A DNA stretch of 8,014 nucleotides from an uncultured Clostridia bacterium (lineage in GTDB: Bacteria; Bacillota; Clostridia; Oscillospirales; Ruminococcaceae): NCBI GenBank assembly GCA_946183095.1, contig CAMHBE010000072.1, positions 1-8,014 of the forward strand, read 5' to 3'. The notes beneath the pieces are model-generated. The model was given only the letters and a program-made list of their open reading frames with translations. It was not told the DNA's origin and made no database searches. Position 1 is the first letter of the stretch, and each line of letters opens with the position of its first letter. Made by a program: the position numbers and the translations under genes. Shown piece after piece: positions 1 through 6,233 of this stretch.

Positions 1-1
1 T

Positions 2-1264
2 ACTGAGCTGGATTGTTCCGACAATCAGCTTACAAGCCTTGATGTAAGCAATAATACCAAGCTTACAACATTTAAATGCGATGACAACAAATATGATATA
101 GGCGCTGTTCCCGACAGTTTCGTTCTCTCGGATCTCCCCGGAAAATTCGACCCGGCAAAGGCTTCAGAGTGGAGCGGCGCGGCTTACGACAGCACGACCG
201 GGACCCTCAAAAACATCACAGGTGATGAAGTGACCTATACCTATGATTGCGGGCAGGATAAATCAGCGAAGTTCACACTGACGATTAACAATGATACTCC
301 CGAAAAGCAAGTACAGTCTATAACGATCAACGCCCCCATGCCTGCGCCGAAATTCTATACCGGTGATGATTTCGACCCCACGGGCTACACCATCATAGTA
401 ACATACGACGATAATTCTACAGAGGTCATCGACCTGACAGCGGAAATGTGCAGCGGCTTTGACAGCACGACGGCAGGCACAAAGACGATAACCGTTACCT
501 ACGAGGGCAAGACAGCAACATTTGAAGTGACCGTCGAAGAAAAGCACGTTATCGACGAGGGAACAGTTCTTGAAGTAGGCGCAGACAAGGACTGCAAGAC
601 CATAGGCGAAGCGGTCGCAAAGATAAACGCCGACGCAAAGGCAAAGAAGCTCGGAAAACTGTACACCATAAAGTTCAGCGGTGAGATGAATGAAACGAAA
701 GCGCTTTCACTCCCCGACACGACCGTGTGGCTGAAAGCCGCAACCAAGTCCGTCATCACCGTCCCCTCAATAACAGCAAAGGGCAGCCTGATGCTTGAAA
801 ACGTAACAGTCAATAGCAAAAAGGGCGCGGCGGCAGTTACCGTCAAGAAAGCATTCACGGCTGATAATTCCAAATTCGGCAAGACGACAGTTACCGGTCA
901 TGCGGACATTTCCGGCTGCATTATAAACGGGGCATTGACACTTAAGGAAAAGACCGGCGAAACGAAGCTGACGAACGTTACAGTCAAGGGCAAGGCGGCT
1001 GTGGCGAACACAGCGACCCTCGACAGCTGCAAAATGGGCGCGCTCACCGCAAAGGGAGTTCTTACGGTCAATGGCGGCGAATACGAGTCGATAACAGTTT
1101 CCGCAAAAACAGGCGCAACAACGCTCAACGGCGAAATAAAGATAGCGAAGAACCTGACAGTTTCCAACGATCTCGTGATCGACGGAAACAGCGAGGTCGG
1201 CGGCAAGTTCACCGCAAAGGCAGCGCTGAGCATCAACGGCTTTATTGTCAAGAACGGAAAGTAA
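2..1264 (+). CDS. C-terminal part of a leucine-rich-repeat / Ig-like / beta-solenoid surface protein (5' truncated by window edge)
   Basis: The reading frame is open from base 2 to the TAA at 1262-1264 (420 residues). It has no credible start inside the window, so the gene begins to the left. Residues 1 to about 25 carry a leucine-rich repeat of the LDCSDNQLTSLDVSNNTKL type. Residues about 45-100 form a connector (WSGAAYDSTTGTL, then TYTYDCG). Residues about 104-180 match a bacterial Ig-like group 3 domain (GDDFDPTGYTIIVTY, then TAGTKTITVTYEGKTATFEV). Residues about 185-420 are short, regularly spaced Val/Thr/Ala-rich strands with Asn and Gly at turns, as expected for a right-handed beta-solenoid. 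No LPXTG sorting signal, dockerin or C-terminal membrane anchor is present. Such proteins are usually exported and bind surfaces or glycans; the signal peptide would lie outside the window. Confident for the fold classes; the specific role is unknown. Confidence 0.85.
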   Translation, partial: TELDCSDNQLTSLDVSNNTKLTTFKCDDNKYDIGAVPDSFVLSDLPGKFDPAKASEWSGAAYDSTTGTLKNITGDEVTYTYDCGQDKSAKFTLTINNDTPEKQVQSITINAPMPAPKFYTGDDFDPTGYTIIVTYDDNSTEVIDLTAEMCSGFDSTTAGTKTITVTYEGKTATFEVTVEEKHVIDEGTVLEVGADKDCKTIGEAVAKINADAKAKKLGKLYTIKFSGEMNETKALSLPDTTVWLKAATKSVITVPSITAKGSLMLENVTVNSKKGAAAVTVKKAFTADNSKFGKTTVTGHADISGCIINGALTLKEKTGETKLTNVTVKGKAAVANTATLDSCKMGALTAKGVLTVNGGEYESITVSAKTGATTLNGEIKIAKNLTVSNDLVIDGNSEVGGKFTAKAALSINGFIVKNGK

Positions 1265-1295
1265 CTGCACAAAAGCGAAAATTTTAAAAAAACCC

Positions 1296-1324
1296 TTTAC
1301 AAATCCGAAAAAATGTGCTATAAT
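1296..1324 (+). promoter_or_regulatory. rpsO promoter (sigma-A type, extended -10)
   Basis: A TTTACA -35 (1296-1301) and a perfect TATAAT -10 (1319-1324) are separated by exactly 17 nt, with a TG dinucleotide at 1316-1317 giving an extended -10. The stretch 1270-1292 just upstream is A/T rich with A-tracts, which could act as an UP element. Transcription should start near 1331, at the foot of a hairpin in the rpsO leader. Confidence 0.9.
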
Positions 1325-1330
1325 ATCAAA

Positions 1331-1456
1331 GTTACCGTGATATCGCGGTAAGAACGCACATGACTCGGCTCTGCGGTGTAAGCTCCGAAACGGAGAGAAT
1401 ACCCTCCCTCGGCTGTGTTATGCGCACAGAATAATTTGTAAAGGGGTGTATGTGCC
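1331..1456 (+). promoter_or_regulatory. Structured 5' leader of rpsO, candidate S15 autoregulatory RNA
   Basis: The predicted transcript opens with a hairpin, TTACCG (1332-1337) against CGGTAA (1346-1351), with a possible extra T-G pair. A second stem pairs GGTGT (1375-1379) with ATACC (1399-1403) and CTCCG (1383-1387) with CGGAG (1391-1395), leaving a 3x3 purine internal loop. GCACA (1356-1360) can pair with TGTGT (1414-1418) to enclose that stem, while CTGTG (1413-1417) can instead pair with CACAG (1425-1429), an exclusive alternative. Free S15 is known to repress its own synthesis by binding leader RNA in several bacteria. Whether this leader does so is inferred from its position and structure, not from a matched motif. 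Confidence 0.55.
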
Positions 1457-1723
1457 ATGATGCTCAAAGAAGAAAAGACAGCGATAATCGAGGCTAACCG
1501 TCTCAGCGAGAACGATACCGGTTCACCGGAAGTCCAGATAGCTATCCTCACAAAGCGTATCGCAGATCTTACCGAACATCTGAAAAACCACAAGCAGGAT
1601 CATCATTCCAGACGCGGTCTTTTCAAAATGGTCGGCAGAAGACGTAATCTTCTCAACTACCTTCAGAAGAAGGACATCGAGCGCTACCGTGCAATTATCG
1701 CAAAGCTCGGTATCCGTAAGTAA
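1457..1723 (+). CDS. rpsO: 30S ribosomal protein S15
   Basis: S15 is a primary-binding protein of the small subunit. It contacts 16S rRNA helices 20-22 and helps form the central domain and bridge B4. The 88-residue product has the usual family length and carries the hallmark blocks [17 protein letters not shown], the [25 protein letters not shown]-binding region (split here by description only) and the C-terminal RY..II.KLGIRK. Two adjacent ATG codons occur (1457 and 1460). AGGGG at 1442-1446 sits 10 nt before the first and 13 nt before the second, so 1457 is favoured, although related proteins often begin MLKEE. It has its own promoter and structured leader, and pnp follows in the conserved rpsO-pnp order. 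Identity is certain; only the start is ambiguous by one codon. Confidence 0.97.
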   Translation: MMLKEEKTAIIEANRLSENDTGSPEVQIAILTKRIADLTEHLKNHKQDHHSRRGLFKMVGRRRNLLNYLQKKDIERYRAIIAKLGIRK

Positions 1724-1733
1724 AAAAGCATTC

Positions 1734-1766
1734 CGGGTAGGGCAAGTTTTTTTGCTCTGCCCGTTT
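1734..1766 (+). terminator. Hairpin after rpsO, probable leaky intrinsic terminator
   Basis: Ten bases at 1734-1743 pair with 1754-1763 (two G-U wobbles) across a T-rich loop, starting 10 nt after the rpsO stop. Only three T residues follow directly, so termination may be partial. TTCCGG (1731-1736) can also pair with CCGGAA (1776-1781), which would compete with the base of this stem. Partial read-through into pnp would fit the known rpsO-pnp arrangement. Confidence 0.5.
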
Positions 1767-1791
1767 GCCGATTTACCGGAAAACGTGACCC

Positions 1792-1875
1792 GAAGAGCGT
1801 ACAGATAATTTAGCATTAAATTGAGTGCAGGCGGACGCTCCCGCACCGAATTTAGTGCTGAATCTGTACCTCTTT
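1792..1875 (+). promoter_or_regulatory. 84-nt long imperfect hairpin in the rpsO-pnp gap, candidate RNase III / PNPase control element
   Basis: Reading outward from the apical part, 1809-1822 pairs with 1849-1862 (14 bp, two G-U wobbles), 1799-1805 pairs with 1863-1869 (7 bp, perfect), and 1793-1797 pairs with 1870-1874 (5 bp). The arms are separated only by a TAA bulge (1806-1808) and a single bulged C (1798). The apical 26 nt are GC rich and can fold further. No T-tract fit for an intrinsic terminator follows. The helix is long enough for a double-strand-specific RNase. In E. coli the pnp leader has a long hairpin cut by RNase III that underlies PNPase autoregulation; the parallel here is inference. 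Confidence 0.6.
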
Positions 1876-1917
1876 AATAATCACTGTTCACAACTTAAGC
1901 GACAAATGAAGTTTCAC

Positions 1918-1954
1918 GTTTATGTCTCCACGCCGGAAACGGGGAGACATAAAC
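1918..1954 (+). promoter_or_regulatory. Second stable hairpin in the pnp leader (GAAA tetraloop)
   Basis: GTTTATGTCTCC (1918-1929) is perfectly complementary to GGAGACATAAAC (1943-1954). Inside it CCG (1933-1935) pairs with CGG (1940-1942) around a GAAA tetraloop, leaving ACG (1930-1932) bulged on the 5' side. It ends 60 nt before the pnp start and is not followed by a T-tract, so it is not an intrinsic terminator. Its role is probably in message stability or translation control, which is inferred. Confidence 0.6.
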
Positions 1955-2014
1955 AAGAATGTTCGTTAAATTGTAGATAGTGCTAAAAAACAGTATTGAC
2001 AAAGGAGAATACAG

Positions 2015-4135
2015 ATGTTTGAAAATTACAGGACGTTCAAAACAACATTCGCCGGCAGAGAACTCATGGTCGAGACAGGAAAGGTCTGCGGACTTGCAAA
2101 CGGTTCATGCTGGGTGCATTACGGCGAGACCGTGGTAATGGTAAACGTTGCCGCAAGTCCGAAACCCCGCGAAGGCGTGGATTTCTTCCCGCTTTCCGTT
2201 GATTACGAGGAAAAGCTCTACGCTGTGGGCAAGATACCCGGCGGCTACCTCAAAAGAGAGGGCAGACCCAGCGAGAAGGCGATACTCACTTCCCGTGTCG
2301 TTGACCGCCCCATGCGCCCGCTCTTCCCGAAGGATATGCGCAATGACGTTGCTATCACGATGACAGTCCTCGCGGTGGATCCCGAGACACAGCCGGAGAT
2401 ACTCTCCATGATAGGCGCATCCATTGCGGTAAGCATATCCGATATCCCGTGGAACGGACCTATCGGCGGCATTTCCGTAGGTCTTGTTGACGGTGAGATA
2501 GTGCTCATGCCCGACGCGGAGCAGAGAGCAAAGTCCGACCTCCAGCTCACCGTTGCGTCCAGCGAAAAGAAGGTCGTAATGATCGAAGCGGGCGCGAACG
2601 AGATTGACGACGACACCATGCTCAAAGCTATCATGGCAGGTCATGAGGAGATCAACCGTTCGCTGATACCCTTTATCAAGGATATACAGGCACAGATCGG
2701 CAAGCCGAAGTTCGAGTTCCCGTCAATGGAGATCGACCACGACTTCCTCGACAAGCTGCTCGAAGAATACGGCGAGAAGGTGAAGTACGCCCTCGATACC
2801 GACGACAAGAATATCCGTGAAGCGCGTCTCCAGCCTATCAAGGATGCTATCCACGAGGAATTTGACCCCGTTTATCCCGATCAGGCTGCTATGATCGACG
2901 AGGCTATATATAAACTCCAGAAAGTTATCGTTCGCCGCTGGCTGCTTGACGAGCAGAAGCGTGTTGACGGCAGAAAAATGGATCAGATGCGTCCTCTTGC
3001 TGCGGAAGTCGGACTTCTGCCGAGAGTACACGGTTCGGGTCTGTTCACACGCGGTCAGACGCAGGTGCTCACAGTTGCAACGCTCGGTCCCATGAGTGAT
3101 TCCCAGCGCCTTGAAGGTCTCGACGATGAGGATACGAAGCGCTATATGCACCACTACAACTTCCCGGCATACTCCGTCGGCGAAACAAAGGCGAGCAGAG
3201 GTCCCGGAAGACGTGAGATCGGTCATGGCGCACTTGCACAGAGAGCGCTCGAACCCGTGCTCCCCAGCGTTGACGAGTTCCCCTATGCGATAAGACTTGT
3301 ATCGGAAGTCCTCTCTTCAAACGGTTCCACATCGCAGGCTTCTATCTGCGGTTCCACACTTGCGCTCATGGATGCCGGCGTACCGATAAAGTCGCCTGTT
3401 GCGGGTATCTCCTGCGGACTTATCACCGAGGGCGACCGCTGGATGACAATGGTCGATATACAGGGTCTCGAAGACTTCTACGGAGATATGGACTTCAAGG
3501 TCGGCGGTACTCATAAGGGTATCACCGCTATACAGATGGATCTGAAGATCGACGGACTTACTCCCGAGATCATCAAGGATGCGTTTGCAAAAACACACAA
3601 GGCTCGCGACTATATACTTGATGAGGTAATCCTCAAGGCTATCCCCGCTCCCCGCGAGACTGTAAACAAGTACGCGCCCAAGATGATGAGCATGAAGGTG
3701 CCGGTAGAGAAGATCAGAGACGTTATCGGAACAGGCGGAAAGGTGATACAGAAGCTCTGCGCTGACTTCGACGTTAAGGTCGATATCGACGAAGAGGGCA
3801 ACGTATTCATCTGCGGCAGTGACCTCGACAAGGCAAATGCCTGCATAGACACTATCAAGTCGATAGTTACCGACCCCGAGATCGGCGCTATCTACAAGGG
3901 CAGGGTCGTTCGTGTCAAGGAGTTCGGCGCGTTCGTTGAGTTCGCTCCCGGCAAGGAGGGCATGGTCCACATCTCCGAGCTTGAAAACAGACGCGTTGAA
4001 AAGGTCGAGGATGTCTGCGATGTCGGCGACCAGATCATCGTAAAGATCATCAAGATAGATAATCAGGGCAAGATCGGACTTTCCAGAAAGGCTGCTCTTG
4101 CGGATATCGAAGCAAAGAAGAACGCCCAGAAATAA
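2015..4135 (+). CDS. pnp: Polyribonucleotide nucleotidyltransferase (PNPase)
   Basis: PNPase degrades RNA 3'-to-5' by phosphorolysis, releasing nucleoside diphosphates, as a ring-shaped homotrimer in the cytoplasm. The 706 residues show the full order: first RNase PH domain (about 10-140, with YAVGKIPGGYLKREGRPSE near 69-87), an alpha-helical linker domain (about 240-315), the catalytic second RNase PH domain (about 320-540), KH (about 553-615, loop VIGTGGKVIQ at 570-579) and S1 (about 621-692). E. coli catalytic residues D486, D492 and K494 correspond to D487, D493 and K495 in the LEDFYGDMDFK block. SNGSTSQASICGS (435-447) is the conserved phosphate-site region. Length is normal, with a short C-terminal tail. 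AAGGAG at 2002-2007 lies 7 nt before the ATG, fixing the start. It follows rpsO with a long structured leader. Confidence 0.98.
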   Translation: MFENYRTFKTTFAGRELMVETGKVCGLANGSCWVHYGETVVMVNVAASPKPREGVDFFPLSVDYEEKLYAVGKIPGGYLKREGRPSEKAILTSRVVDRPMRPLFPKDMRNDVAITMTVLAVDPETQPEILSMIGASIAVSISDIPWNGPIGGISVGLVDGEIVLMPDAEQRAKSDLQLTVASSEKKVVMIEAGANEIDDDTMLKAIMAGHEEINRSLIPFIKDIQAQIGKPKFEFPSMEIDHDFLDKLLEEYGEKVKYALDTDDKNIREARLQPIKDAIHEEFDPVYPDQAAMIDEAIYKLQKVIVRRWLLDEQKRVDGRKMDQMRPLAAEVGLLPRVHGSGLFTRGQTQVLTVATLGPMSDSQRLEGLDDEDTKRYMHHYNFPAYSVGETKASRGPGRREIGHGALAQRALEPVLPSVDEFPYAIRLVSEVLSSNGSTSQASICGSTLALMDAGVPIKSPVAGISCGLITEGDRWMTMVDIQGLEDFYGDMDFKVGGTHKGITAIQMDLKIDGLTPEIIKDAFAKTHKARDYILDEVILKAIPAPRETVNKYAPKMMSMKVPVEKIRDVIGTGGKVIQKLCADFDVKVDIDEEGNVFICGSDLDKANACIDTIKSIVTDPEIGAIYKGRVVRVKEFGAFVEFAPGKEGMVHISELENRRVEKVEDVCDVGDQIIVKIIKIDNQGKIGLSRKAALADIEAKKNAQK

Positions 4136-4150
4136 TCATAAAGGCTATGT

Positions 4151-4184
4151 CGCCCCGTATCGGGATTCCGGTGCGGGGCGTTCC
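4151..4184 (+). terminator. Hairpin after pnp, probable terminator
   Basis: Thirteen base pairs (4151-4163 with 4168-4180, two G-U wobbles) close a GATT tetraloop 15 nt after the pnp stop. The lower seven pairs are almost pure G-C (CGCCCCG with CGGGGCG). The 3' flank is TTCCTGTG, so the U-tract is poor. The stem could also mainly protect the 3' end of the mRNA. Confidence 0.6.
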
Positions 4185-4259
4185 TGTGTCCTGTGCTCCC
4201 GCGGCGATGTGCAACGGTATAAACTTTTTGGCAATTTTGCACAAATCAATAAAAAAAGG

Positions 4260-4288
4260 TTGCAATCCAATCAATAATATGTTATAAT
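4260..4288 (+). promoter_or_regulatory. Promoter of the kinase/STAS operon (sigma-A type, extended -10)
   Basis: TTGCAA (4260-4265) and a perfect TATAAT (4283-4288) are 17 nt apart, with TG at 4280-4281 forming an extended -10. An A-tract at about 4250-4257 lies just upstream. The start should be near 4295, giving an untranslated leader of about 148 nt. The match is to the housekeeping sigma factor; no alternative-sigma box was recognised. Confidence 0.85.
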
Positions 4289-4313
4289 ATAAATGGATAA
4301 ATATGATATATTA

Positions 4314-4411
4314 CCTGTCGGATCTGCATTATAAAGCCGGTCATTGTTCATATAGAATGCCCGAGGCGGGACGGCAGGATCGTCAGTGGTTTGTTTGCGG
4401 CTCTCTGCCGC
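4314..4411 (+). promoter_or_regulatory. Switch-like structured leader of the kinase/STAS operon, unknown class
   Basis: CCTGTCG (4314-4320) pairs with CGGCAGG (4372-4378, one wobble) and encloses two helices: GCATT/AATGC (4326-4330 with 4356-4360) and CCCG/CGGG (4360-4363 with 4367-4370). Together these resemble a three-way junction, though the inner two share base 4360. Downstream, GCGGC (4397-4401) pairs with GCCGC (4407-4411). CGGCAG (4372-4377) can instead pair with CTGCCG (4405-4410), disrupting both the closing helix and the downstream hairpin. No known riboswitch consensus was recognised. Regulatory function is inferred from the exclusive pairings only. Confidence 0.4.
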
Positions 4412-4442
4412 TGTATGGTTTTACGGAAAGGAGGGGATGAGT

Positions 4443-4871
4443 ATGAAAGAGCTTAGAGTTGAAGCCACGATAGAGAATTTATCGAAGGTGTTTATGTTCC
4501 TTCAGGAGTCTCTTGAAAAGTGTGATTGTCCTGCCAAAACAAAGCGTCAGATAAAGCTTTGCGTGGAAGAGATATTCATGAACATTACTCATTATGCCTA
4601 TAATCCGCATACAGGTCCCGCGAAGATATCGGTAGATATGGTGGGCGGAGACGACCCGACCAGGATCGTGATTTCGTTTGCCGATGAGGGCAAGCCTTAT
4701 GACCCGCTCCAGACCGTTGAACCGGATCTTGAAGCCGATATCGACGACAGACAGATAGGCGGTCTCGGTGTTTTCCTTGTTAAAACTACGATGGATAACG
4801 TTGAGTATGAGCATAAGGATGGACAGAATGTCCTGACCATCGAAAAAAGTCTCGATGAAAGAGCAAGTTAA
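4443..4871 (+). CDS. RsbW/SpoIIAB-like ATP-binding serine kinase (anti-sigma factor family)
   Basis: This is a 142-residue GHKL ATPase of the HATPase_c_2 type, the usual length for RsbW and SpoIIAB. Such proteins hold a sigma factor or other partner and phosphorylate a STAS antagonist on serine. Visible motifs are the N box EEIFMNITHYAY (42-53, with E43 and N47 placed as the Mg-ATP residues), the G1 box D81-E-G83-KPYDP, and the G2 box GGLGVFLVKTTMD (106-118). AAGGAGG at 4428-4434 is 8 nt before ATG 4443. The in-frame ATG at 4437 is only 2 nt from it and the GTG at 4386 has no ribosome binding site, so 4443 is preferred. The STAS gene follows after 27 nt. No sigma factor is adjacent, so its target cannot be named; it could control something other than a sigma factor. 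Confidence 0.88.
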   Translation: MKELRVEATIENLSKVFMFLQESLEKCDCPAKTKRQIKLCVEEIFMNITHYAYNPHTGPAKISVDMVGGDDPTRIVISFADEGKPYDPLQTVEPDLEADIDDRQIGGLGVFLVKTTMDNVEYEHKDGQNVLTIEKSLDERAS

Positions 4872-4898
4872 TTTTGTAAAGATAGGAGAAATTGCATC

Positions 4899-5195
4899 AT
4901 GAATTTTACAAAATCTCAGGATGGAAATACACTGACAGTCGAGCTTGTCGGAGAGGTCGATTCAATGAATACCCCGGAACTTGAGGAAAGACTGCTCAAG
5001 GAGACAGAAGGTATAACCGAACTTATTTTCGATCTGAAAGGTCTTGAGTACATATCTTCCGCCGGGCTCAGAGTGCTTCTTACCATGCAGAAGATGATGA
5101 AGACGCAGGGCTCTATGGTCATAAAGAATACCAACGATGAAGTCATGGATATATTCAAAGTGACGGGATTCGTGAGACTTCTCCACCTCGAATGA
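4899..5195 (+). CDS. STAS-domain anti-sigma factor antagonist (RsbV/SpoIIAA-like)
   Basis: The 98-residue protein is one complete STAS domain. When unphosphorylated, such proteins bind the cognate kinase and free its target; phosphorylation on a conserved serine ends this. The core reads LIFDLKGLEYISSAGLRVLL (42-61). By alignment with SpoIIAA (DS58SG), S54 of ISSAG is the likely phosphoacceptor, with S53 in place of the usual Asp, a variant also common in bacterial antagonists. The C-terminal VTGFVRLLHLE matches the family's end. AGGAGA at 4884-4889 sits 9 nt before the ATG. It lies 27 nt after the kinase gene on the same strand, so it is surely co-transcribed. The order kinase then antagonist is reversed relative to rsbV-rsbW and spoIIAA-spoIIAB. 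Confidence 0.9.
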   Translation: MNFTKSQDGNTLTVELVGEVDSMNTPELEERLLKETEGITELIFDLKGLEYISSAGLRVLLTMQKMMKTQGSMVIKNTNDEVMDIFKVTGFVRLLHLE

Positions 5196-5204
5196 AAAAT
5201 TATC

Positions 5205-5238
5205 CTGCCGCGTGATGTGCGGCAGAATGCTCTTTTAT
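5205..5238 (+). terminator. Short hairpin after the STAS gene
   Basis: CTGCCGC (5205-5211) pairs perfectly with GCGGCAG (5219-5225) around a 7-nt loop, 9 nt after the stop. The following AATGCTCTTTTA is only moderately T rich. It may be a weak terminator or a 3'-end stabiliser acting with the next hairpin. Confidence 0.45.
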
Positions 5239-5262
5239 GCAAAAAACGATATTGCAGAAAAT

Positions 5263-5303
5263 GACCCGCAGAACAGGATAGTCTGCGGGTCTTGTGTTTG
5301 TTC
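5263..5303. terminator. Hairpin between convergent operons, possible bidirectional terminator
   Basis: GACCCGCAGA (5263-5272) and TCTGCGGGTC (5282-5291) form a perfect 10-bp stem with a 9-nt loop. On the plus strand it is followed by TTGTGTTTGTT, and on the minus strand by ATTTTCTG. Both are moderately T rich, so it could end the kinase/STAS transcript and also the ABC transcript arriving from the right. The ABC stop codon is about 174 nt away, and no better minus-strand terminator was seen in 5300-5464. Confidence 0.6.
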
Positions 5304-5464
5304 CAATAATGTTCTTCATCGAAACACGACATGATAATTTTTGTACTTTTCTCCGCTTCCGGCAGGGGAAAGCACAGAACTGTCATTGATGAAAACACAG
5401 AAATCTATGTCGTTTACTTTTTTAGCAGTGTTTATGATGATTTTCGGCATCGAAAGATAACGGC

Positions 5465-6220
5465 TCATCTGTTGAAGCGTTGGAGGAACTGCTGTACGCG
5501 CTCCGAGGCGTCCTCGCCGAACAAATGATCGGGGGTGCCCTGATCCACGATATCGCCGCCCTCCATGAACACTACTTTATCGGCAACGTCATGCGCGAAC
5601 GACATCTCATGTGTAACGATGACCATGGTCATGCCGACAGCCGCAAGGTTCCTGATAACGTTGAGTATCTCGCCGGTGAGTTCCGGGTCAAGCGCGGAGG
5701 TGGGCTCGTCGAAGAACAGTATCTCGGGGTCGAGCGCGAGTGCTCTTGCGATGGAGACACGCTGCTGCTGTCCGCCGGAAAGTTCGCAGGGATAAGCCGA
5801 CGCTTTTGTTTCCAGCCCCATTTTTTCAAGCAGGCGCATGGCGTTCTCTTTTGCGTCCTTCCTGTTTCGTTTCAGCACGCACACCTGCGCTTCGGTGATG
5901 TTGCGAAGTACGGTCATGTGCGGAAAGAGGTTGAAGTTCTGGAACACGAGCCCCATTCTGAGCCTTATGCTGTGGAGCTTTTTTGCATCCGCGAACACTG
6001 CCCGTCCTCTTTGGTCCGTGTGCATCAGATCTTCGCCGAATACGGTGATAGTACCGCTGTCGGCTCTTTCGAGCTGGTTTATGCAGCGCAGGAGCGTGGA
6101 TTTGCCGCTTCCGGAGGGTCCGATGACTGCTACGACTTCGCCTTTCCCTACGGTGAGATCAACGCCCTTGAGCACGTCGAGCTTATCGTAGCTTTTTTTA
6201 AGTTTGCTGACTTCGAGCAT
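5465..6220 (-). CDS. Polar amino acid ABC importer, ATP-binding protein (GlnQ/HisP family)
   Basis: This 251-residue cytoplasmic ATPase powers import through the permease encoded just upstream. It shows Walker A GPSGSGKST (34-42), Q-loop Q94 in VFQNFNLFPHMTV, signature LSGGQQQR (147-154), Walker B ILFFDE (167-172), the D-loop SALD (175-178) and switch histidine H204 in VIVTHEM. The wording of these motifs, especially QNFNLFPHMTVLRNI and the absence of a C-terminal regulatory domain, is typical of the amino acid (PAAT) subfamily. Length is about normal (240-255), with a modest insertion near 67-86. It is the last gene of the operon and starts 13 nt after the permease stop with only a GGTGAG-like ribosome binding site, suggesting translational coupling. 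The amino acid transported cannot be told from this subunit. Confidence 0.95.
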   Translation of the reverse strand: MLEVSKLKKSYDKLDVLKGVDLTVGKGEVVAVIGPSGSGKSTLLRCINQLERADSGTITVFGEDLMHTDQRGRAVFADAKKLHSIRLRMGLVFQNFNLFPHMTVLRNITEAQVCVLKRNRKDAKENAMRLLEKMGLETKASAYPCELSGGQQQRVSIARALALDPEILFFDEPTSALDPELTGEILNVIRNLAAVGMTMVIVTHEMSFAHDVADKVVFMEGGDIVDQGTPDHLFGEDASERVQQFLQRFNR

Positions 6221-6233
6221 TCTCTCACCATCC

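Noticed and set aside
1994..2000. TTGACA-like sequence just before pnp as a -35 box.
   Set aside because: It directly abuts the ribosome binding site, so any -10 would lie inside the coding sequence. A weak TTTAGT / TTTAAT pair at 1851-1878 was also judged too poor and it overlaps the long hairpin.
4386..4442. Upstream GTG (4386) or ATG (4437) as alternative starts of the RsbW-like kinase.
   Set aside because: GTG 4386 has no ribosome binding site and would translate leader RNA that folds into a hairpin. ATG 4437 is only 2 nt from the AAGGAGG. ATG 4443 has ideal 8-nt spacing and matches family length.
5326..5413. Inverted repeat ACGACAT / ATGTCGT in the gap between the convergent operons.
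   Set aside because: Seven bases separated by about 75 nt of A/T-rich sequence is within chance expectation and no terminator or operator features accompany it.
5331..5528. Plus-strand ORF of 65 codons between the convergent operons.
   Set aside because: It has no ribosome binding site, overlaps the 3' end of the ABC ATPase gene in antisense and resembles no known family; probably chance.
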